Shown: positions 53,031-64,000 of the stretch, one piece after another | Layout of the letters: each line of letters begins with the position of its first letter | Numbering within the stretch: position 1 is the stretch's first letter | Source: Betaproteobacteria bacterium HGW-Betaproteobacteria-16 | GTDB taxonomy: Bacteria; Pseudomonadota; Gammaproteobacteria; Burkholderiales; Burkholderiaceae_C | Direction: 5' to 3' | Assembly (NCBI GenBank): GCA_002840835.1 | Contig: PHCQ01000014.1 | Coordinates: 82,704-146,703 of the forward strand | Length of the DNA stretch: 64,000 nt | Notes under the pieces: generated by a model | What the model was told of the DNA's origin: nothing | What the model saw: only the letters and a program-made list of their open reading frames with translations | Databases searched by the model: none | Translations under genes and position numbers: made by a program

Positions 53031-53684
53031 GAGCTCAAGCGGATTGTTCACCTCCGCATGCGCCCCCCAGGCGGAAACAGCCGCCCCTCCCCCTACATAA
53101 CCGTAACTGGCGGCGACGGTGTGCATGCCTGCCGCCCTGCCTGCGACAATGTCTCGCTCGTCATCACCCACGTACATGCACTGCCCGGGTGGCAATGCAA
53201 GGCGCTGGGCGGCTTCAAGCAGTGGTTCCGGGTGCGGTTTGGAAAAAGGCGTTGTGTCTCCACCGACAATCACGCCGGCACCAGCGAACATGGCCATGGC
53301 CTCCGTAATGGGCTTGGCGAAACGCTCTGCCTTGTTGGTTACCACGCCCCAGCGCATACCCCTCTTGGTCAAGGCCTCCACCAATTCAACCGCCTCGGCA
53401 AAGGGGCGTGTGCGTTCAAACATGCACGACTCATACAGCGTCAGAAACTCTGCCTTCAGGATTTCATAGTCCGGATCTCCCGGTGCCGTCTCTAGGGCCA
53501 CGCGCAACATGCCTCGCGCTCCAGAACCTGCATGCGGCCGGTAACGCTCTAACGGTAGCGATGGCAGGCCTCTGCGAGTTCGCATGAGATCGGCTGCAGC
53601 GCCAAGATCGGGCGCACTGTCGATGAGTGTTCCGTCAAGATCAAACAGGACCGCCCTGATGCCACCAATGGGGTTGAAAGTCAT
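53007..53684 (-). CDS. gph: phosphoglycolate phosphatase
   Basis: The 225-residue HAD-family phosphatase has the motif I DxD in [14 protein letters not shown] at 13-26, Thr/Asn in VVTNKAERF and the acidic [13 protein letters not shown] near 167. This pattern and the position next to ubiG match Gph, which removes 2-phosphoglycolate. Its start overlaps the ubiG stop by 4 bases. The tmRNA promoter lies across its 3' end. Confidence 0.93.
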   Translation of the reverse strand: MTFNPIGGIRAVLFDLDGTLIDSAPDLGAAADLMRTRRGLPSLPLERYRPHAGSGARGMLRVALETAPGDPDYEILKAEFLTLYESCMFERTRPFAEAVELVEALTKRGMRWGVVTNKAERFAKPITEAMAMFAGAGVIVGGDTTPFSKPHPEPLLEAAQRLALPPGQCMYVGDDERDIVAGRAAGMHTVAASYGYVGGGAAVSAWGAHAEVNNPLELLKLIALP

Positions 53685-54388
53685 GGCCTGCGGGTGGCGA
53701 TCATGTAGTTGACGCTGGTGTCGGCACTGAGCCAGTAGCGCCCAGTGAACGGGTTGTACTCCAGGCCCCGCGTGTGCTCAAGTTCAAGACCGGCTTCGCG
53801 GCAATATCTGGCAAGCTCATGCGGCCGTATCAACTTGGCGTACTCGTGCGTTCCCTTGGGCAGCATGCCCAGTACATATTCCGCGCCCACAATAGCAAAA
53901 AGGAACGATTTGGGGCTTCGATTGATTGTGGAGAAGAAGACCCATCCGCCCGGCTTGACCAGTGCATGACAAGCCTTGACCACAGAAGACGGATCCGGCA
54001 CGTGCTCCAGCATCTCCATACAGGTCACCACATCGAAGGAGGCAGGGCGATCCTGTGCGAGGGCCTCAGCACTGATTTCTTCGTAGGTCACATTGGGCGT
54101 CGCTGCTTCAAGCGCGTGCAGTTGCGCAACGCCCAAGGCTTTGGAGGACAAATCGATCCCGGTGACTTTGGCCCCTTTGCGAGCCATGGAATCGGCAAGA
54201 ATGCCGCCGCCGCAACCCACATCAAGAACCTGCTTTTCTGCGATGTCTGCAAGCCCTTCAATCCAGGCCAGGCGCAACGGGTTGATCTGGTGCAATGGGC
54301 GAAATTCGCTTTCAGTATCCCACCAACGGTGCGCGAGATCAGAAAACTTGGCCAGTTCGGCAGGGTCGGCGTTGATGTTTGGATTCAT
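53681..54388 (-). CDS. ubiG: 3-demethylubiquinone 3-O-methyltransferase
   Basis: The 235-residue SAM methyltransferase has [23 protein letters not shown] near 19-41 (UbiG signature), the SAM motif [13 protein letters not shown] and [10 protein letters not shown]. It does the O-methylation steps of ubiquinone synthesis. The start is ATG 54388. It forms a coupled pair with gph (4-base overlap), and a strong terminator separates it from the OmpA-family gene. Confidence 0.95.
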   Translation of the reverse strand: MNPNINADPAELAKFSDLAHRWWDTESEFRPLHQINPLRLAWIEGLADIAEKQVLDVGCGGGILADSMARKGAKVTGIDLSSKALGVAQLHALEAATPNVTYEEISAEALAQDRPASFDVVTCMEMLEHVPDPSSVVKACHALVKPGGWVFFSTINRSPKSFLFAIVGAEYVLGMLPKGTHEYAKLIRPHELARYCREAGLELEHTRGLEYNPFTGRYWLSADTSVNYMIATRRP

Positions 54389-54410
54389 GGGTCGATTATC
54401 GTCAGGCCAC

Positions 54411-54440
54411 AAAAAAACCGCGCCGAAGCGCGGTTTTTTT
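54411..54440. terminator. bidirectional terminator between ompA-type gene and ubiG
   Basis: AAAAAAACCGCGC (54411-54423) pairs with GCGCGGTTTTTTT (54428-54440) around CGAA. It works for the OmpA-family gene on the minus strand. Confidence 0.92.
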
Positions 54441-54460
54441 ATTGGTCGGTTGACCAGTGA

Positions 54461-55099
54461 TCAGTTGGCGCGGGTGCCCACAACTTCCACTTCAACGCGA
54501 CGGTTCTTCGCACGGCCTTCGCGGGTGCTGTTGTCAGCCACTGGCTGGGTCAGGCCCTTGCCTTCGGTGTAGATGCGATTGCTTTCAATGCCCTTGCTCA
54601 CCAGATAAGCCTTGACGGCTTCGGCGCGGCGAACCGACAGCTTCTGGTTGTAGCCAGCAGGGCCGGTGGAGTCGGTGTGACCCACTGCAATCACGACTTC
54701 CAGATTGATGCCACCCACCTTGCTGGCGAGATCGTCCAGCTTGGCCTTGCCTTCAGGCTTCAGGACAGCCTTGTCGAAATCAAAGAAGGCATCAGCTGCG
54801 TAGGTGACCTTGGCAGCAGCAGGCGCTGGTGCGGGTGCAGGAGCTGGTGCAGGAGCGGGAGCTGGTGCGGGCGCAGCAGCTGGTGCGGGTGCAGGAGCGG
54901 CAACAGGCACGATGGCGCCATCACAGCCTGCAGCTGCGGTAGCTGGCGTCCAGCCGGCATTGCGCCAGCAGAGTTCGTTGGTGCCGTTTTTCCAGACAGT
55001 GCCGTCGGCAGCACGCCAGTTGTCCACGGTTTGGGCACCCGCGGCCGTTGCCATGGCGGCGGTTGCAAACAGCATTGCCACTTTATTCAGTTTTTTCAT
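54461..55099 (-). CDS. OmpA-family outer membrane protein
   Basis: The 212-residue protein has a signal peptide (about 1-23, AGA cleavage), a short Cys-containing domain, a Pro-Ala hinge (about 66-96) and a C-terminal OmpA peptidoglycan-binding domain (FDFDKAVLKPEGKAKLD, VGHTDSTGPAGYNQKLSVRRA, NRRVEVEV). It anchors the outer membrane to peptidoglycan. It lacks a full eight-strand barrel. ATG 55099 has AGAGGAA upstream and fits the signal peptide, so I rejected the upstream start near 55165. Confidence 0.92.
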   Translation of the reverse strand: MKKLNKVAMLFATAAMATAAGAQTVDNWRAADGTVWKNGTNELCWRNAGWTPATAAAGCDGAIVPVAAPAPAPAAAPAPAPAPAPAPAPAPAPAAAKVTYAADAFFDFDKAVLKPEGKAKLDDLASKVGGINLEVVIAVGHTDSTGPAGYNQKLSVRRAEAVKAYLVSKGIESNRIYTEGKGLTQPVADNSTREGRAKNRRVEVEVVGTRAN

Positions 55100-55361
55100 G
55101 GTATTCCTCTTGGTGAGCCGCAGACTTGCTGCGTTACAGAAATTGACGCTTGTAGTGACCACCACTCAAAGCGTTGAATTCATTGTGCCACAAGCCTGAA
55201 GGGGCTAATGCGACGCATGAGGGACCTGTTGTAACCACTTTTGGCTGCGCGAACGCATTCGTTGTTGAGCCGCAACACAAGCGCGGCTCGCGAGCGATCT
55301 GCTGAGCACCCTAAAATGTCAGGTTGCCTTCTGGCCTCATCTAGTACACCCGACGCCGCTC

Positions 55362-58004
55362 ATGACACAGTTTGCCAAAGAGACCCTGCCCATCAGCCTT
55401 GAAGAGGAGATGAGGAGAAGCTATCTGGATTACGCCATGAGCGTCATCGTGGGACGGGCGCTTCCTGACGCGCGGGACGGGCTCAAACCCGTGCACAGGC
55501 GCGTGCTGTTCGCCATGCACGAACTCAACAATGACTGGAACCGGCCCTACAAGAAATCCGCTCGCATTGTGGGTGACGTCATTGGTAAATACCACCCACA
55601 CGGCGACAGTGCGGTCTACGACACCATCGTTCGCATGGCGCAGGACTTTTCGCTGCGGCACATGCTGGTGGATGGGCAGGGCAACTTCGGCTCGGTCGAC
55701 GGCGACAACGCGGCTGCGATGCGGTACACGGAAATTCGCATGTCGAAAATTGCCCATGAGATGCTGGCAGACATCGACAAGGAAACGGTCAACTTCGGGC
55801 CCAACTACGACGGCTCCGAAAAAGAGCCTCTGGTGCTGCCCGCACGGCTTCCCAATTTGCTTGTAAATGGTTCTGGTGGAATTGCGGTGGGCATGGCCAC
55901 CAATATTCCACCGCACAACCTCAATGAAGTGGTGGATGCATGTCTTCATCTGCTCCGGAGTCCGGAAGCGACCATTGACGAATTGATGGAAATCATTCCC
56001 GCCCCGGATTTCCCCACCGGCGGGATCATTTATGGCGTCAATGGGGTAAAGGACGGCTATCGCACCGGCCGCGGCCGCGTGGTGATGCGAGCCAAATGCC
56101 ATTTCGAAGATATCGACAAAGGCCAACGCCAGTCCATCATCGTGGACGAGCTGCCCTATCAGGTCAACAAGAAGACGCTGCAGGAACGTATCGCCGAGTT
56201 GGTCCACGAAAAGAAAATCGAGGGCATCAGCCACATTCAGGATGAGTCGGACAAATCCGGCATGCGGTTGGTGATCGAGCTCAAACGAGGCGAAGTGCCG
56301 GAGGTCGTGCTCAACAACCTTTACAAACAGACCCAGCTGCAAGACACCTTCGGTATCAACATGGTGGCGCTCGTCGATGGGCAGCCCCGCCTGTGCAACC
56401 TTAGGGAACTGGTCCAGGTGTTCCTTGAGCACCGGCGAGAGGTGGTTACCCGACGCACGGTATTCAACCTTCGCAAGGCTCGCGAGCGGGGTCATGTGCT
56501 GGAAGGTCTGGCGGTGGCTCTCGCCAATATCGACGACTTCATCGCCATCATCCGGGGTGCTCCTACACCCCCGGTGGCCAAATCAGAACTCATGGCCCGG
56601 CCATGGGACAGTCAGCTGGTGCGAGAGATGCTCACCCGCTCGCGCGCCGACGGCGGCGTGGTCAATGCAGACGACTACCGCCCTGAGTCGCTTGAGCGCG
56701 AGTTCGGCATGGGCTCGGATGGTCTCTACCGTCTCTCCGAGACACAGGCGCAGGAAATTCTTCAGATGCGCCTGCAACGGCTGACCGGGCTGGAGCAGGA
56801 CAAGATCGTTGCCGAATACAAGCAGGTCATGAGTGAGATCGACGACCTGCTGGACATCCTGTCCAAGCCCGAGCGGGTCTCGACCATCATTGGAGACGAG
56901 CTCACCGAGGTGAAGCTGGAATTCGGACAAACCAAGCTGGGCGCCCGCCGCAGCGAAATCGAGCACAGCGCACAGGACCTCAGCACGGAAGACCTGATCA
57001 CGCCCACCGACATGGTGGTCACATTGAGCCACAGCGGCTACATCAAGAGCCAGCCGCTGGCCGAATACCGGGCACAGAAGCGTGGCGGCAGAGGCAAGCA
57101 GGCCACGGCCACGAAGGAAGACGACTGGATCGACCAGCTCTTCATTGCCAACACACACGACTACATCCTGTGTTTTTCGAACAGAGGCCGCCTTTATTGG
57201 CTGAAGGTGTGGGAAGTGCCTGCTGGATCGCGAGGCTCTCGTGGCCGTCCCATCGTGAACATGTTTCCGCTACAAGAGGGCGAAAAAATCAACGTGGTGC
57301 TGCCTCTGACGGGCGAGATGCGCACCTTCCCTTCCAACCGCTATGTTTTCATGGCGACCAGCATGGGCACCGTCAAGAAGACGGCGCTGGACGAGTTTTC
57401 CAATCCGCGCAAGGCGGGCATCATTGCTGTGGATCTCGACCAGGGGGATTTCCTGGTGGGTGCAGCGCTCACCGACGGTGAGCACGACGTCATGCTGTTC
57501 AGCGATGGCGGGAAGGCCGTGCGCTTTGACGAGAACGACGTGCGCCCCATGGGTCGCAATGCGCGCGGTGTGCGCGGCATGATGATCGAGGAAGGCCAGA
57601 GCGTGATCGCCATGCTGGTGGCCGAAGACGAAGAGCAAAGCGTGCTGACCGCCACCATCAATGGCTATGGCAAACGCACATCCATCGCCGAATACACGCG
57701 GCATGGGCGCGGCACCAAGGGCATGATCGCCATTCAACAGAGCGAACGCAATGGCAAGGTCGTTGCTGCCACCCTGGTGCACAACGATGACGAAATCATG
57801 CTGATCACCGACACGGGTGTCCTTGTACGCACCCGGGTGTCGGAGATCAGGGAGATGGGGCGTGCCACCCAGGGCGTCACGCTGATTGCGCTCGACGACG
57901 GCTCTGAACTCTCGGGATTGCAGCGCATCGTGGAAAACGATGCCAACGTGACCGATGCGCCCGAGGCGGGCGGCGCGGAAGAGACGGGCAACGGCAGCAC
58001 ATGA
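55362..58004 (+). CDS. gyrA: DNA gyrase subunit A
   Basis: The 880-residue protein is full GyrA. The active-site Tyr is in AMRYTE near residue 121, the quinolone region reads [20 protein letters not shown] with wild-type-like Ser and Asp, and the C-terminal GyrA box is QKRGGRG near 566. Several beta-pinwheel blades follow. It introduces negative supercoils with GyrB. The stop overlaps the serC start by 4 bases, which is usual in this gene order. Confidence 0.97.
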   Translation: MTQFAKETLPISLEEEMRRSYLDYAMSVIVGRALPDARDGLKPVHRRVLFAMHELNNDWNRPYKKSARIVGDVIGKYHPHGDSAVYDTIVRMAQDFSLRHMLVDGQGNFGSVDGDNAAAMRYTEIRMSKIAHEMLADIDKETVNFGPNYDGSEKEPLVLPARLPNLLVNGSGGIAVGMATNIPPHNLNEVVDACLHLLRSPEATIDELMEIIPAPDFPTGGIIYGVNGVKDGYRTGRGRVVMRAKCHFEDIDKGQRQSIIVDELPYQVNKKTLQERIAELVHEKKIEGISHIQDESDKSGMRLVIELKRGEVPEVVLNNLYKQTQLQDTFGINMVALVDGQPRLCNLRELVQVFLEHRREVVTRRTVFNLRKARERGHVLEGLAVALANIDDFIAIIRGAPTPPVAKSELMARPWDSQLVREMLTRSRADGGVVNADDYRPESLEREFGMGSDGLYRLSETQAQEILQMRLQRLTGLEQDKIVAEYKQVMSEIDDLLDILSKPERVSTIIGDELTEVKLEFGQTKLGARRSEIEHSAQDLSTEDLITPTDMVVTLSHSGYIKSQPLAEYRAQKRGGRGKQATATKEDDWIDQLFIANTHDYILCFSNRGRLYWLKVWEVPAGSRGSRGRPIVNMFPLQEGEKINVVLPLTGEMRTFPSNRYVFMATSMGTVKKTALDEFSNPRKAGIIAVDLDQGDFLVGAALTDGEHDVMLFSDGGKAVRFDENDVRPMGRNARGVRGMMIEEGQSVIAMLVAEDEEQSVLTATINGYGKRTSIAEYTRHGRGTKGMIAIQQSERNGKVVAATLVHNDDEIMLITDTGVLVRTRVSEIREMGRATQGVTLIALDDGSELSGLQRIVENDANVTDAPEAGGAEETGNGST

Positions 58005-59092
58005 TGCGCCCTTACAACTTTTCAGCCGGTCCAGCGGCCATGCCTGCAGAGGTTCTGCAAGAGGCCGCGGCGGAAATGCTTGACTGGCACGGCAGTGGCA
58101 TGAGCGTGATGGAGATGAGCCATCGCGGCAAGGAGTTCATGGCCATCCGTGATCTGGCCGAAGCCGATCTTCGCGAGCTGCTGGCCATTCCCGACCACTT
58201 CGAAGTGCTGTTCATGCAGGGTGGTGGGCTGGCCGAAAACGCCATCGTCCCTTTGAACCTTTCACGAGGCGAGGCGGTCGACTTCGTCGTTACAGGGAGC
58301 TGGAGCAAAAAATCAGCTGCTGAAGCGCAGAGGTACTGCCGGGTCCATGAAGCCGCCAGCAATGCGCCTGACAACCACACCTCCCTTCCCCACCCCGGGC
58401 AATGGCAGTTGAATTCAGACGCGCAGTACGTGCACATCTGCGGCAACGAGACCATCAATGGCGTCGAGTTTCACGAACTGCCCGATTTGAAGTCCCTCGG
58501 CTGCGAGGCGCCACTGGTGGTTGATTTTTCGTCTCACGTGGCTTCTCGCCCGGTCGACTGGTCCCGCGTTGGCCTGGCCTTTGGTGGCGCCCAGAAGAAC
58601 CTCGGCCCCGCAGGGCTGACCCTGGTGGTCGTGCGCAAAGACCTGCTTGGCAGGTCGATGAGTGCCTGTCCCTCTGCGTTCGACTACGCCACGGTGGCCA
58701 GCCATCAGTCCATGTACAACACGCCGCCCACCTACGCCATCTACGTCGCGGGACTCACGTTCCAGTGGCTCAAGCGACAAGGGGGCGTGGCCGAAATGGA
58801 GCGGCGCAACACGGCCAAGGCCGCTCTGCTGTACGGCTTCATCGATGCGTCTGGCTTCTATGTCAACAAAGTCGCCAAGGATTGCCGCTCGCGCATGAAT
58901 GTGCCTTTCTTCTTGCGCGACGAAACGCGCAACGAAGCCTTTCTGACGGGAGCAAAAGCACGAGGACTGCTGCAACTCAAGGGCCACAAATCCGTGGGAG
59001 GCATGCGGGCGAGTATCTACAACGCCATGCCATTGGAAGGCGTGCAAGCGCTGGTGGATTACATGCGCGACTTCGAACAAACCCAGGCTTGA
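58001..59092 (+). CDS. serC: phosphoserine aminotransferase
   Basis: The 363-residue PLP enzyme begins [17 protein letters not shown] after a double Met and has the Schiff-base Lys in [18 protein letters not shown] near 199. It makes 3-phosphoserine for serine and is also used in pyridoxal synthesis. It starts at ATG 58001 or 58004 inside the gyrA end. The gene next in line is pheA. Confidence 0.95.
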   Translation: MMRPYNFSAGPAAMPAEVLQEAAAEMLDWHGSGMSVMEMSHRGKEFMAIRDLAEADLRELLAIPDHFEVLFMQGGGLAENAIVPLNLSRGEAVDFVVTGSWSKKSAAEAQRYCRVHEAASNAPDNHTSLPHPGQWQLNSDAQYVHICGNETINGVEFHELPDLKSLGCEAPLVVDFSSHVASRPVDWSRVGLAFGGAQKNLGPAGLTLVVVRKDLLGRSMSACPSAFDYATVASHQSMYNTPPTYAIYVAGLTFQWLKRQGGVAEMERRNTAKAALLYGFIDASGFYVNKVAKDCRSRMNVPFFLRDETRNEAFLTGAKARGLLQLKGHKSVGGMRASIYNAMPLEGVQALVDYMRDFEQTQA

Positions 59093-59097
59093 GCAGC

Positions 59098-60195
59098 ATG
59101 ACGCAACCCAAACCATCGGACTCGCTTGGCGACCTGCGCATCCAGATCGATGCACTGGATCAACAACTGCTCTCGCTGCTGAATCAGCGCGCCCACGTGG
59201 CCGAGAAAGTCGGCGAGATCAAACGCCAGGAGGGCTCCCCCTTTTTCCGGCCGGACCGGGTGGCACAGGTCATCGAGAAAATTCAGGCCGCCAATCAGGG
59301 GCCGCTGCTGAACCAGCACGTGGCCTCCATCTGGCGCGAAATCATGTCTGCCTGCCTGGCGCTCGAAGCCCCACAGCGTGTGGCGGTGCTTGGTCCGCAA
59401 GGCACCTTCTGTGAGCAGGCAGCGATCGAATTCTTTGGCAGCGCAGCCAACCTGATCTACTGCGCCAATTTTGATGAAGTGTTTCACGCCACAGCGGCGG
59501 GCACAGCGCAGTACGGCGTGGTGGGCATGGAAAACTCGACCGAGGGTGTGGTGGCAAGGTCTCTGGATCTGTTCCTGCGTTCACCCGTGCATGTCGTGGG
59601 CGAAGTCAGCCTGCTGGTACGCCACAACCTGCTCCGGCAGATCAACAACCTGGAAGGCATCGAGGTCGTGATGGCCCACCCGCAAGCCCTGGCACAGTGC
59701 CAGAACTGGCTGTCCCAGCACCTGCCGAACGCCGAGCGGCGCGCGGTTTCCAGCAATGCCGAGGGCGCCAGACTGGCCGCGACCCAACCGAACTGGGCCG
59801 GCCTGGCCAGCGAACGCGCCGCTGCACAGTTTGGACTGCACATCGTGGCCCATGCGATACAAGATGAAGCTTACAACCGGACCCGGTTTGCAGTGATCTG
59901 CCTGCCCCAGACGCTCGCCATGCCGCCTGCGTCCGGCAAGGACTGCACCAGCCTCGTGGTCTCGGTTCCCAACCGTCCAGGCGCAGTACACGATCTGCTG
60001 GTGCCACTGAAGAACAACGGTGTGTCCATGACCCGGTTCGAGTCCCGCCCTGCCAAATCCGGTCAATGGGAGTACTACTTCTACATCGACATTGCAGGGC
60101 ATCCGTCCCAGCCCCATGTGGCGGCGGCACTGGCGGAACTCCAGAATTTGTGTGCCTTCTACAAGGTCCTGGGCGCCTACCCGGTCACAGAATGA
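59098..60195 (+). CDS. pheA: chorismate mutase/prephenate dehydratase
   Basis: The 365-residue bifunctional protein has an AroQ chorismate mutase domain (about 1-90), a prephenate dehydratase domain (about 93-275, with GMENSTEGVVARSLDLF) and a C-terminal ACT domain (about 280-355) with the Phe-binding ESRPAKSGQWEYYFYID. It leads to phenylpyruvate and is likely inhibited by phenylalanine. I used ATG 59098, six bases after serC. A longer in-frame start exists but is antisense-like. Confidence 0.95.
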   Translation: MTQPKPSDSLGDLRIQIDALDQQLLSLLNQRAHVAEKVGEIKRQEGSPFFRPDRVAQVIEKIQAANQGPLLNQHVASIWREIMSACLALEAPQRVAVLGPQGTFCEQAAIEFFGSAANLIYCANFDEVFHATAAGTAQYGVVGMENSTEGVVARSLDLFLRSPVHVVGEVSLLVRHNLLRQINNLEGIEVVMAHPQALAQCQNWLSQHLPNAERRAVSSNAEGARLAATQPNWAGLASERAAAQFGLHIVAHAIQDEAYNRTRFAVICLPQTLAMPPASGKDCTSLVVSVPNRPGAVHDLLVPLKNNGVSMTRFESRPAKSGQWEYYFYIDIAGHPSQPHVAAALAELQNLCAFYKVLGAYPVTE

Positions 60196-60225
60196 TGCCA
60201 ACCCGACCTCTATTGAAGAATCCGT

Positions 60226-61104
60226 ATGTTTGAACAACTTGGCCTCATTGGCTGCGGCCTGATGGGCGGCTCATTCGCACTGGCGCTCAAGAAGGCGGGC
60301 CTGGTCAAGCGGGTGGTGGGCTACAGCAAATCGCCCTCCACCACTGAGCGCGCCCGGCAAATGGGTGTGATCGATGTAGAGGCACCTTCGGCCCTGCTGG
60401 CGGTGTCGGGCGCGGATCTGGTGCTGCTGGCCGTGCCGGTGGCAGCCACGGAGGCCACCTTCAAGGCCATTCGCCATCTGGTGACACCCAACACCCTCAT
60501 CATGGACGTCGGTTCGACCAAGCGCGAAGTGATCGATTCAGCCCGCAGGGTGCTGCGCGATCAGGTGGGAGTGTTCGTGCCAGCCCATCCGATCACAGGC
60601 AAGGAACTGGCAGGCGTGGAGCATGCCGACGCCGAGCTGTATCGCGGACGCCAGGTCATCCTCACGCCCATTGAGCGCACCCTCACGGCCCAGCTGGAAA
60701 AGGCACAGCAGGTCTGGACGGCACTGGGGTGTCACGTGCGACAGATGTCGCCTGAGGCGCACGATGCGGCCTACGCTGCGGTGAGCCATTTGCCCCACCT
60801 GATCGCCTTTGCGCTCATGAACTCCATCAAGGGACAGGCGGATGGCGACACCTACCTTTCCCTGGCAGGACCTGGTTTCCGGGACTTCACCCGCATTGCG
60901 GCCAGCGACCCCAGCATCTGGCGCGACATCCTGATCTCGAACCGGGAAGAGCTGATCGCACAATCCAGGCACTTTCAACGCGCCCTTCACGCGATGGAAA
61001 CCGCCATTGCGGCGGGCAACCCGGATGCGCTGGAGGCCCTGATCGATGCGGCCAGCTCTTCGCGATCCCATTGGCGCATGACCGCCATCAAGTCCCATGG
61101 CTGA
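60226..61104 (+). CDS. tyrA: prephenate dehydrogenase
   Basis: The 292-residue protein has an N-terminal NAD(P)-binding motif GLIGCGLMGGSFALALKKAG and the TyrA helix-bundle domain, with His residues in PAHPITGKELAGVEHA. There is no chorismate mutase domain or ACT domain, which fits a single-function TyrA. It should convert prephenate to 4-hydroxyphenylpyruvate for tyrosine. It is the fourth gene in the aromatic operon. Confidence 0.92.
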   Translation: MFEQLGLIGCGLMGGSFALALKKAGLVKRVVGYSKSPSTTERARQMGVIDVEAPSALLAVSGADLVLLAVPVAATEATFKAIRHLVTPNTLIMDVGSTKREVIDSARRVLRDQVGVFVPAHPITGKELAGVEHADAELYRGRQVILTPIERTLTAQLEKAQQVWTALGCHVRQMSPEAHDAAYAAVSHLPHLIAFALMNSIKGQADGDTYLSLAGPGFRDFTRIAASDPSIWRDILISNREELIAQSRHFQRALHAMETAIAAGNPDALEALIDAASSSRSHWRMTAIKSHG

Positions 61105-61178
61105 AATCCCGGGTCCGGCTCGATATCCGTCTGACCACTTGATGGACCCTACAAGCCGCCCACGGCTCAACTGCGCGA

Positions 61179-63233
61179 ATGTACTCAACTGACCACCTCG
61201 ACATCCCCCCATTGGTAAGCGCAGGCGGCACGGTTCAACTGCCGGGCTCCAAAAGCATCTCGAACCGCGTGTTGCTACTGGCAGCGCTCAGCACCGGCCA
61301 CACCGACATCACCGACCTGCTGGACTCGGACGATACGCAGGTCATGCTTCAGGCCCTTTCCACCCTGGGTTGCCGTGTTGAACAGCGTCCGGACGGCGTG
61401 GTGCGGGTGCATGGCCTGGGGGGCAACCTGCCAGTCAAGACTGCGGCACTGTTTCTGGGAAACGCCGGCACAGCCATGCGCCCTCTCACAGCAGCGCTGG
61501 CCGTGCTGGCCTGCCAGCATGGCGGCCGCTTCGACCTCAGCGGCGTTGCACGCATGCACGAACGCCCGATCGGCGACCTGGTGGATGCACTGCGGCAACT
61601 GGGTTGCCCGATCACCTACACGCTCAACGAAGGTTATCCACCCCTGTGCCTGGGTACCGGCGAGCCCACCGAACTGTCGATTGACGACGCCCCCATCCAG
61701 ATCCGGGGCGACGTCTCCAGCCAGTTCCTCACCGCACTGCTGCTCGCACTGCCGCTGGCCGCCCGCTCGCGCGACATTCATATCGATGTGGTGGGTGAGC
61801 TGATCTCGCGGCCATACATCGAAATCACGCTCAATCTGATGCGGCGCTTCGGTATTGATGTGAAGCGGGATGAATGGAAGCGTTTCACCATTGCGGCCGG
61901 CAGCCAATACCGGTCCCCTGGGCGCATTCCGGTGGAGGGAGACGCTTCGTCGGCCAGCTACTTCATTGCACTGGGTGCCATTGCGCCCTGCTCGCCCGGT
62001 TGTGACGGCATCACGATCAAAGGCGTGGGCCTGGCTTCGATCCAGGGCGACATCCGCTTCATAGAGGCAGCGAGGCTCATGGGCGCCGACATCAGCGGCG
62101 ACGACAGCGCGCTGCACATCAGACGAGGCGCCTGGCCGTTGAAGGCCATTGATCTTGACTGCAACCACATCCCCGATGCGGCCATGACACTGGCTGTGAT
62201 GGCCCTGTATGCGGATGGCCCATCCACCTTGCGCAACATCGCCAGCTGGCGCGTCAAGGAGACCGACCGCATCGTCGCCATGGCCACAGAATGCCGCAAA
62301 CTGGGGGCTATGGTGGAGGAAGGCCCGGACTTCATCCGAATCACGCCGCCAGCAACCCCAAGTGCCTGGTCCTCCGCCAGCATCCACACCTACGACGACC
62401 ACCGGGTCGCCATGTGTTTTTCTCTGGCGGCATTCAACCCGGCCGGACTGCCCGTGCGTATCGAAGACCCCAAATGCGTGGGCAAGACCTTTCCCGACTA
62501 CTTCGAGACCTTGTTCGAGGTGTGCCAGACCCCACCGGCCAACATCCCGGTCATCTGCATCGACGGTCCCACTGCGTCAGGCAAAGGCACGCTGGCCGCG
62601 GCTTTGGCGCGCCGGCTTGGCTACCACCTGCTGGACTCAGGTGCCTTGTACCGACTGGTGGGCCTCGCGGCGGAAAGAGCGGGTCTTGCAACAGATGACG
62701 CTGCGCTGAGATCCCAGGATCAGACCGATCGTCTCGGCGAGCTGGCGTCGAGCATGCAGGTGCGCTTCACAGGCGAACATATCCTGCTCGACGGAGAGGA
62801 CGTGACCGAAGCCTTGCGCAGCGAAGCTGCAGGCATGGCCGCCTCCCGGGTGTCGGCGGTGCCGCAGGTACGGTCTGCGTTGCTGGGTCTCCAGCATGAC
62901 TTTCGCAAGCTCCCGGGCCTCGTGGCCGACGGGCGCGACATGGGTACGGTCGTTTTCCCCGATGCGGCCCTGAAGGTGTTCCTGACAGCCAGTGCCGGTC
63001 AGCGGGCACTGCGCCGGCATAAGCAGTTGATTTCAAAAGGTTTTGCTGTTAGTATCGACGACCTTCTGGCGGATTTGATCCGGCGCGACGAGCGGGATTC
63101 ATCCCGCAGCCATGCACCTCTCAAGTCCGCCGAAGACGCCTTGCAACTGGACAACTCAGGTTTGAGTATCGAGCAATCGATCGAGCAGATGTTGATCTGG
63201 TGGCAAGACAAAACGGCATTCTCAAAGGTTTGA
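61179..63233 (+). CDS. aroA-cmk: fused EPSP synthase and cytidylate kinase
   Basis: The 684-residue protein joins two enzymes in one frame. The AroA part (about 1-450) has [17 protein letters not shown] and [14 protein letters not shown], as in 5-enolpyruvylshikimate-3-phosphate synthase. The Cmk part (about 460-684) has the P-loop [21 protein letters not shown], the CMP-binding [21 protein letters not shown] and the RRDERDSSR lid. There is no stop or start codon between them that would suggest two genes. The first part acts in chorismate synthesis, the second phosphorylates CMP/dCMP. rpsA follows, as cmk does in many bacteria. Confidence 0.95.
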   Translation: MYSTDHLDIPPLVSAGGTVQLPGSKSISNRVLLLAALSTGHTDITDLLDSDDTQVMLQALSTLGCRVEQRPDGVVRVHGLGGNLPVKTAALFLGNAGTAMRPLTAALAVLACQHGGRFDLSGVARMHERPIGDLVDALRQLGCPITYTLNEGYPPLCLGTGEPTELSIDDAPIQIRGDVSSQFLTALLLALPLAARSRDIHIDVVGELISRPYIEITLNLMRRFGIDVKRDEWKRFTIAAGSQYRSPGRIPVEGDASSASYFIALGAIAPCSPGCDGITIKGVGLASIQGDIRFIEAARLMGADISGDDSALHIRRGAWPLKAIDLDCNHIPDAAMTLAVMALYADGPSTLRNIASWRVKETDRIVAMATECRKLGAMVEEGPDFIRITPPATPSAWSSASIHTYDDHRVAMCFSLAAFNPAGLPVRIEDPKCVGKTFPDYFETLFEVCQTPPANIPVICIDGPTASGKGTLAAALARRLGYHLLDSGALYRLVGLAAERAGLATDDAALRSQDQTDRLGELASSMQVRFTGEHILLDGEDVTEALRSEAAGMAASRVSAVPQVRSALLGLQHDFRKLPGLVADGRDMGTVVFPDAALKVFLTASAGQRALRRHKQLISKGFAVSIDDLLADLIRRDERDSSRSHAPLKSAEDALQLDNSGLSIEQSIEQMLIWWQDKTAFSKV

Positions 63234-63442
63234 AGATCAAAGGTCTGAAGAGCATTTGAGTTTGTCGGTGCATTTGGCCCAGACGGCCCCGCCGGGTATT
63301 CACAGCCCGCAGGCCTGATGGTTCTTGACCCTTAACCCCGCGGTGCCCCGGCCCGCAACGTCAATACCGCCCATACGCCGATTCGCATGCTGCACTTCTT
63401 GTGCCCAGCTGTGCACGGCTTTGATCGGTTTTAGGAAATTCA
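63234..63442. other. leader region of rpsA
   Basis: There is no gene. The interval is GC-rich with a pyrimidine-rich stretch near the end and TTAGGAAATT just before rpsA. S1 leaders can be autoregulatory, but no specific motif is clear here. Confidence 0.5.
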
Positions 63443-64000
63443 ATGTCTGAATCTTTTGCCGCCCTGTTCGAAGAGTCCCTCAAACGTGCTGAAATGCGCT
63501 CGGGCGAAGTCATCACCGCTGAAGTTGTTCGTATCGAACACAGCCACGTGGTGGTCAATGCTGGTCTGAAGTCGGAAGCCTATGTGCCGCTGGCCGAATT
63601 CAAGAACGACCTGGGCGAACTCGAAGTGCAGGTAGGCGATTTTGTGTCCGTGGCCATCGACTCCGTCGAAAACGGCTTTGGCGACACCCTGCTCTCCCGC
63701 GACAAGGCCAAGCGCCTCGCATCGTGGATGTCTCTGGAAAAGGCGCTGGAATCCGGCGACTTCGTCACCGGCACCACCAGCAACAAGGTCAAGGGCGGCC
63801 TGAAGGTCATGGTCAACGGTATCAGCGCCTTCCTGCCTGGCTCGCTGGTCGACAGCCGTCCCACCAAGGACCTGACGCCCTACGAAAACAAGACCATGGA
63901 GTTCAAGGTCATCAAGCTCGACCGCAAGCGCAACAACGTGGTGCTGAGCCGCCGCGCCGTGGTGGAAGCCTCCATGGGCGAAGAGCGCGCCAAGCTGATG
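63443..64000 (+). CDS. rpsA: 30S ribosomal protein S1, start of gene
   Basis: The first 186 residues of S1 are present. The N-terminus is MSESFAALFEESLKRAEMRSGEV and the first S1 repeat is near 20-90, with the second (SGDFVTGTTSNKVKGGLKVMVNGISAFLPGSLVD) from about 104. The gene runs beyond the right edge. The ATG at 63443 has AGGAAA upstream. S1 binds mRNA at the 30S subunit. It follows cmk in the order typical of proteobacteria. Confidence 0.95.
   Translation, partial: MSESFAALFEESLKRAEMRSGEVITAEVVRIEHSHVVVNAGLKSEAYVPLAEFKNDLGELEVQVGDFVSVAIDSVENGFGDTLLSRDKAKRLASWMSLEKALESGDFVTGTTSNKVKGGLKVMVNGISAFLPGSLVDSRPTKDLTPYENKTMEFKVIKLDRKRNNVVLSRRAVVEASMGEERAKLM

Overview
The window looks like a chromosomal segment of a GC-rich betaproteobacterium of the family Comamonadaceae, perhaps Hydrogenophaga or a close relative. 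The evidence is the order gyrA-serC-pheA-tyrA-(aroA-cmk fusion)-rpsA, a tmRNA whose tag reads ANDERFALAA, a PHB-granule phasin gene, a sigma54/NtrC-type glnA promoter, and GC-rich intergenic repeats with a shared core. The genus is inferred and not proven. I see no phage, plasmid, CRISPR array or complete insertion sequence.

Positions 1-6100 are a minus-strand block. It holds an MFS transporter that runs off the left edge, then rmuC, a 2-hydroxyacid dehydrogenase, an FKBP-type isomerase, a nitroreductase, a thioesterase and a histone-deacetylase-family amidohydrolase, several overlapping by 1-4 bases. A 244-bp segment with 22-bp inverted ends (735-978) lies between the MFS gene and rmuC and resembles a MITE. 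Positions 6100-10540 hold a phasin gene with twin PhaR-like operators, an orphan iron-type binding protein, a PPK2 polyphosphate kinase and a 3-hydroxyacyl-CoA-type SDR.

Positions 10571-22809 form a sugar-acid and polyol uptake island. Gluconokinase plus a TRAP transporter (minus strand) is divergent from a LacI-type regulator, with two matching palindromes between them. A polyol ABC transporter operon follows, with an SDR, a mannitol/arabinitol-type dehydrogenase and a terminal AraC regulator. Positions 22828-28393 carry two divergent class A penicillin-binding proteins, one highly unusual. Positions 28415-33180 hold a nitronate monooxygenase, an acyl-CoA dehydrogenase and etfBA. A second TRAP operon (33459-36374) follows.

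Positions 36351-41827 hold an MscS channel, a crotonase-fold protein lacking both catalytic glutamates, thyA, an EamA transporter, folA and xthA. Nitrogen control follows: ntrC, ntrB, a small secreted protein and glnA with sigma54 and NtrC sites. Positions 47403-55099 hold a CinA/MoaB-domain protein, an EI24-family membrane protein, a hydrolase, DUF2726, an RsuA-type pseudouridine synthase, DUF2062, tmRNA, gph, ubiG and an OmpA-family lipoprotein-like porin domain protein. The last 9 kb are gyrA followed by serine and aromatic amino acid genes and the start of rpsA.

Dispersed GC-rich repeats occur at 8569, 32288 and 41856, and an 84-bp tandem array lies at 41921-42172.
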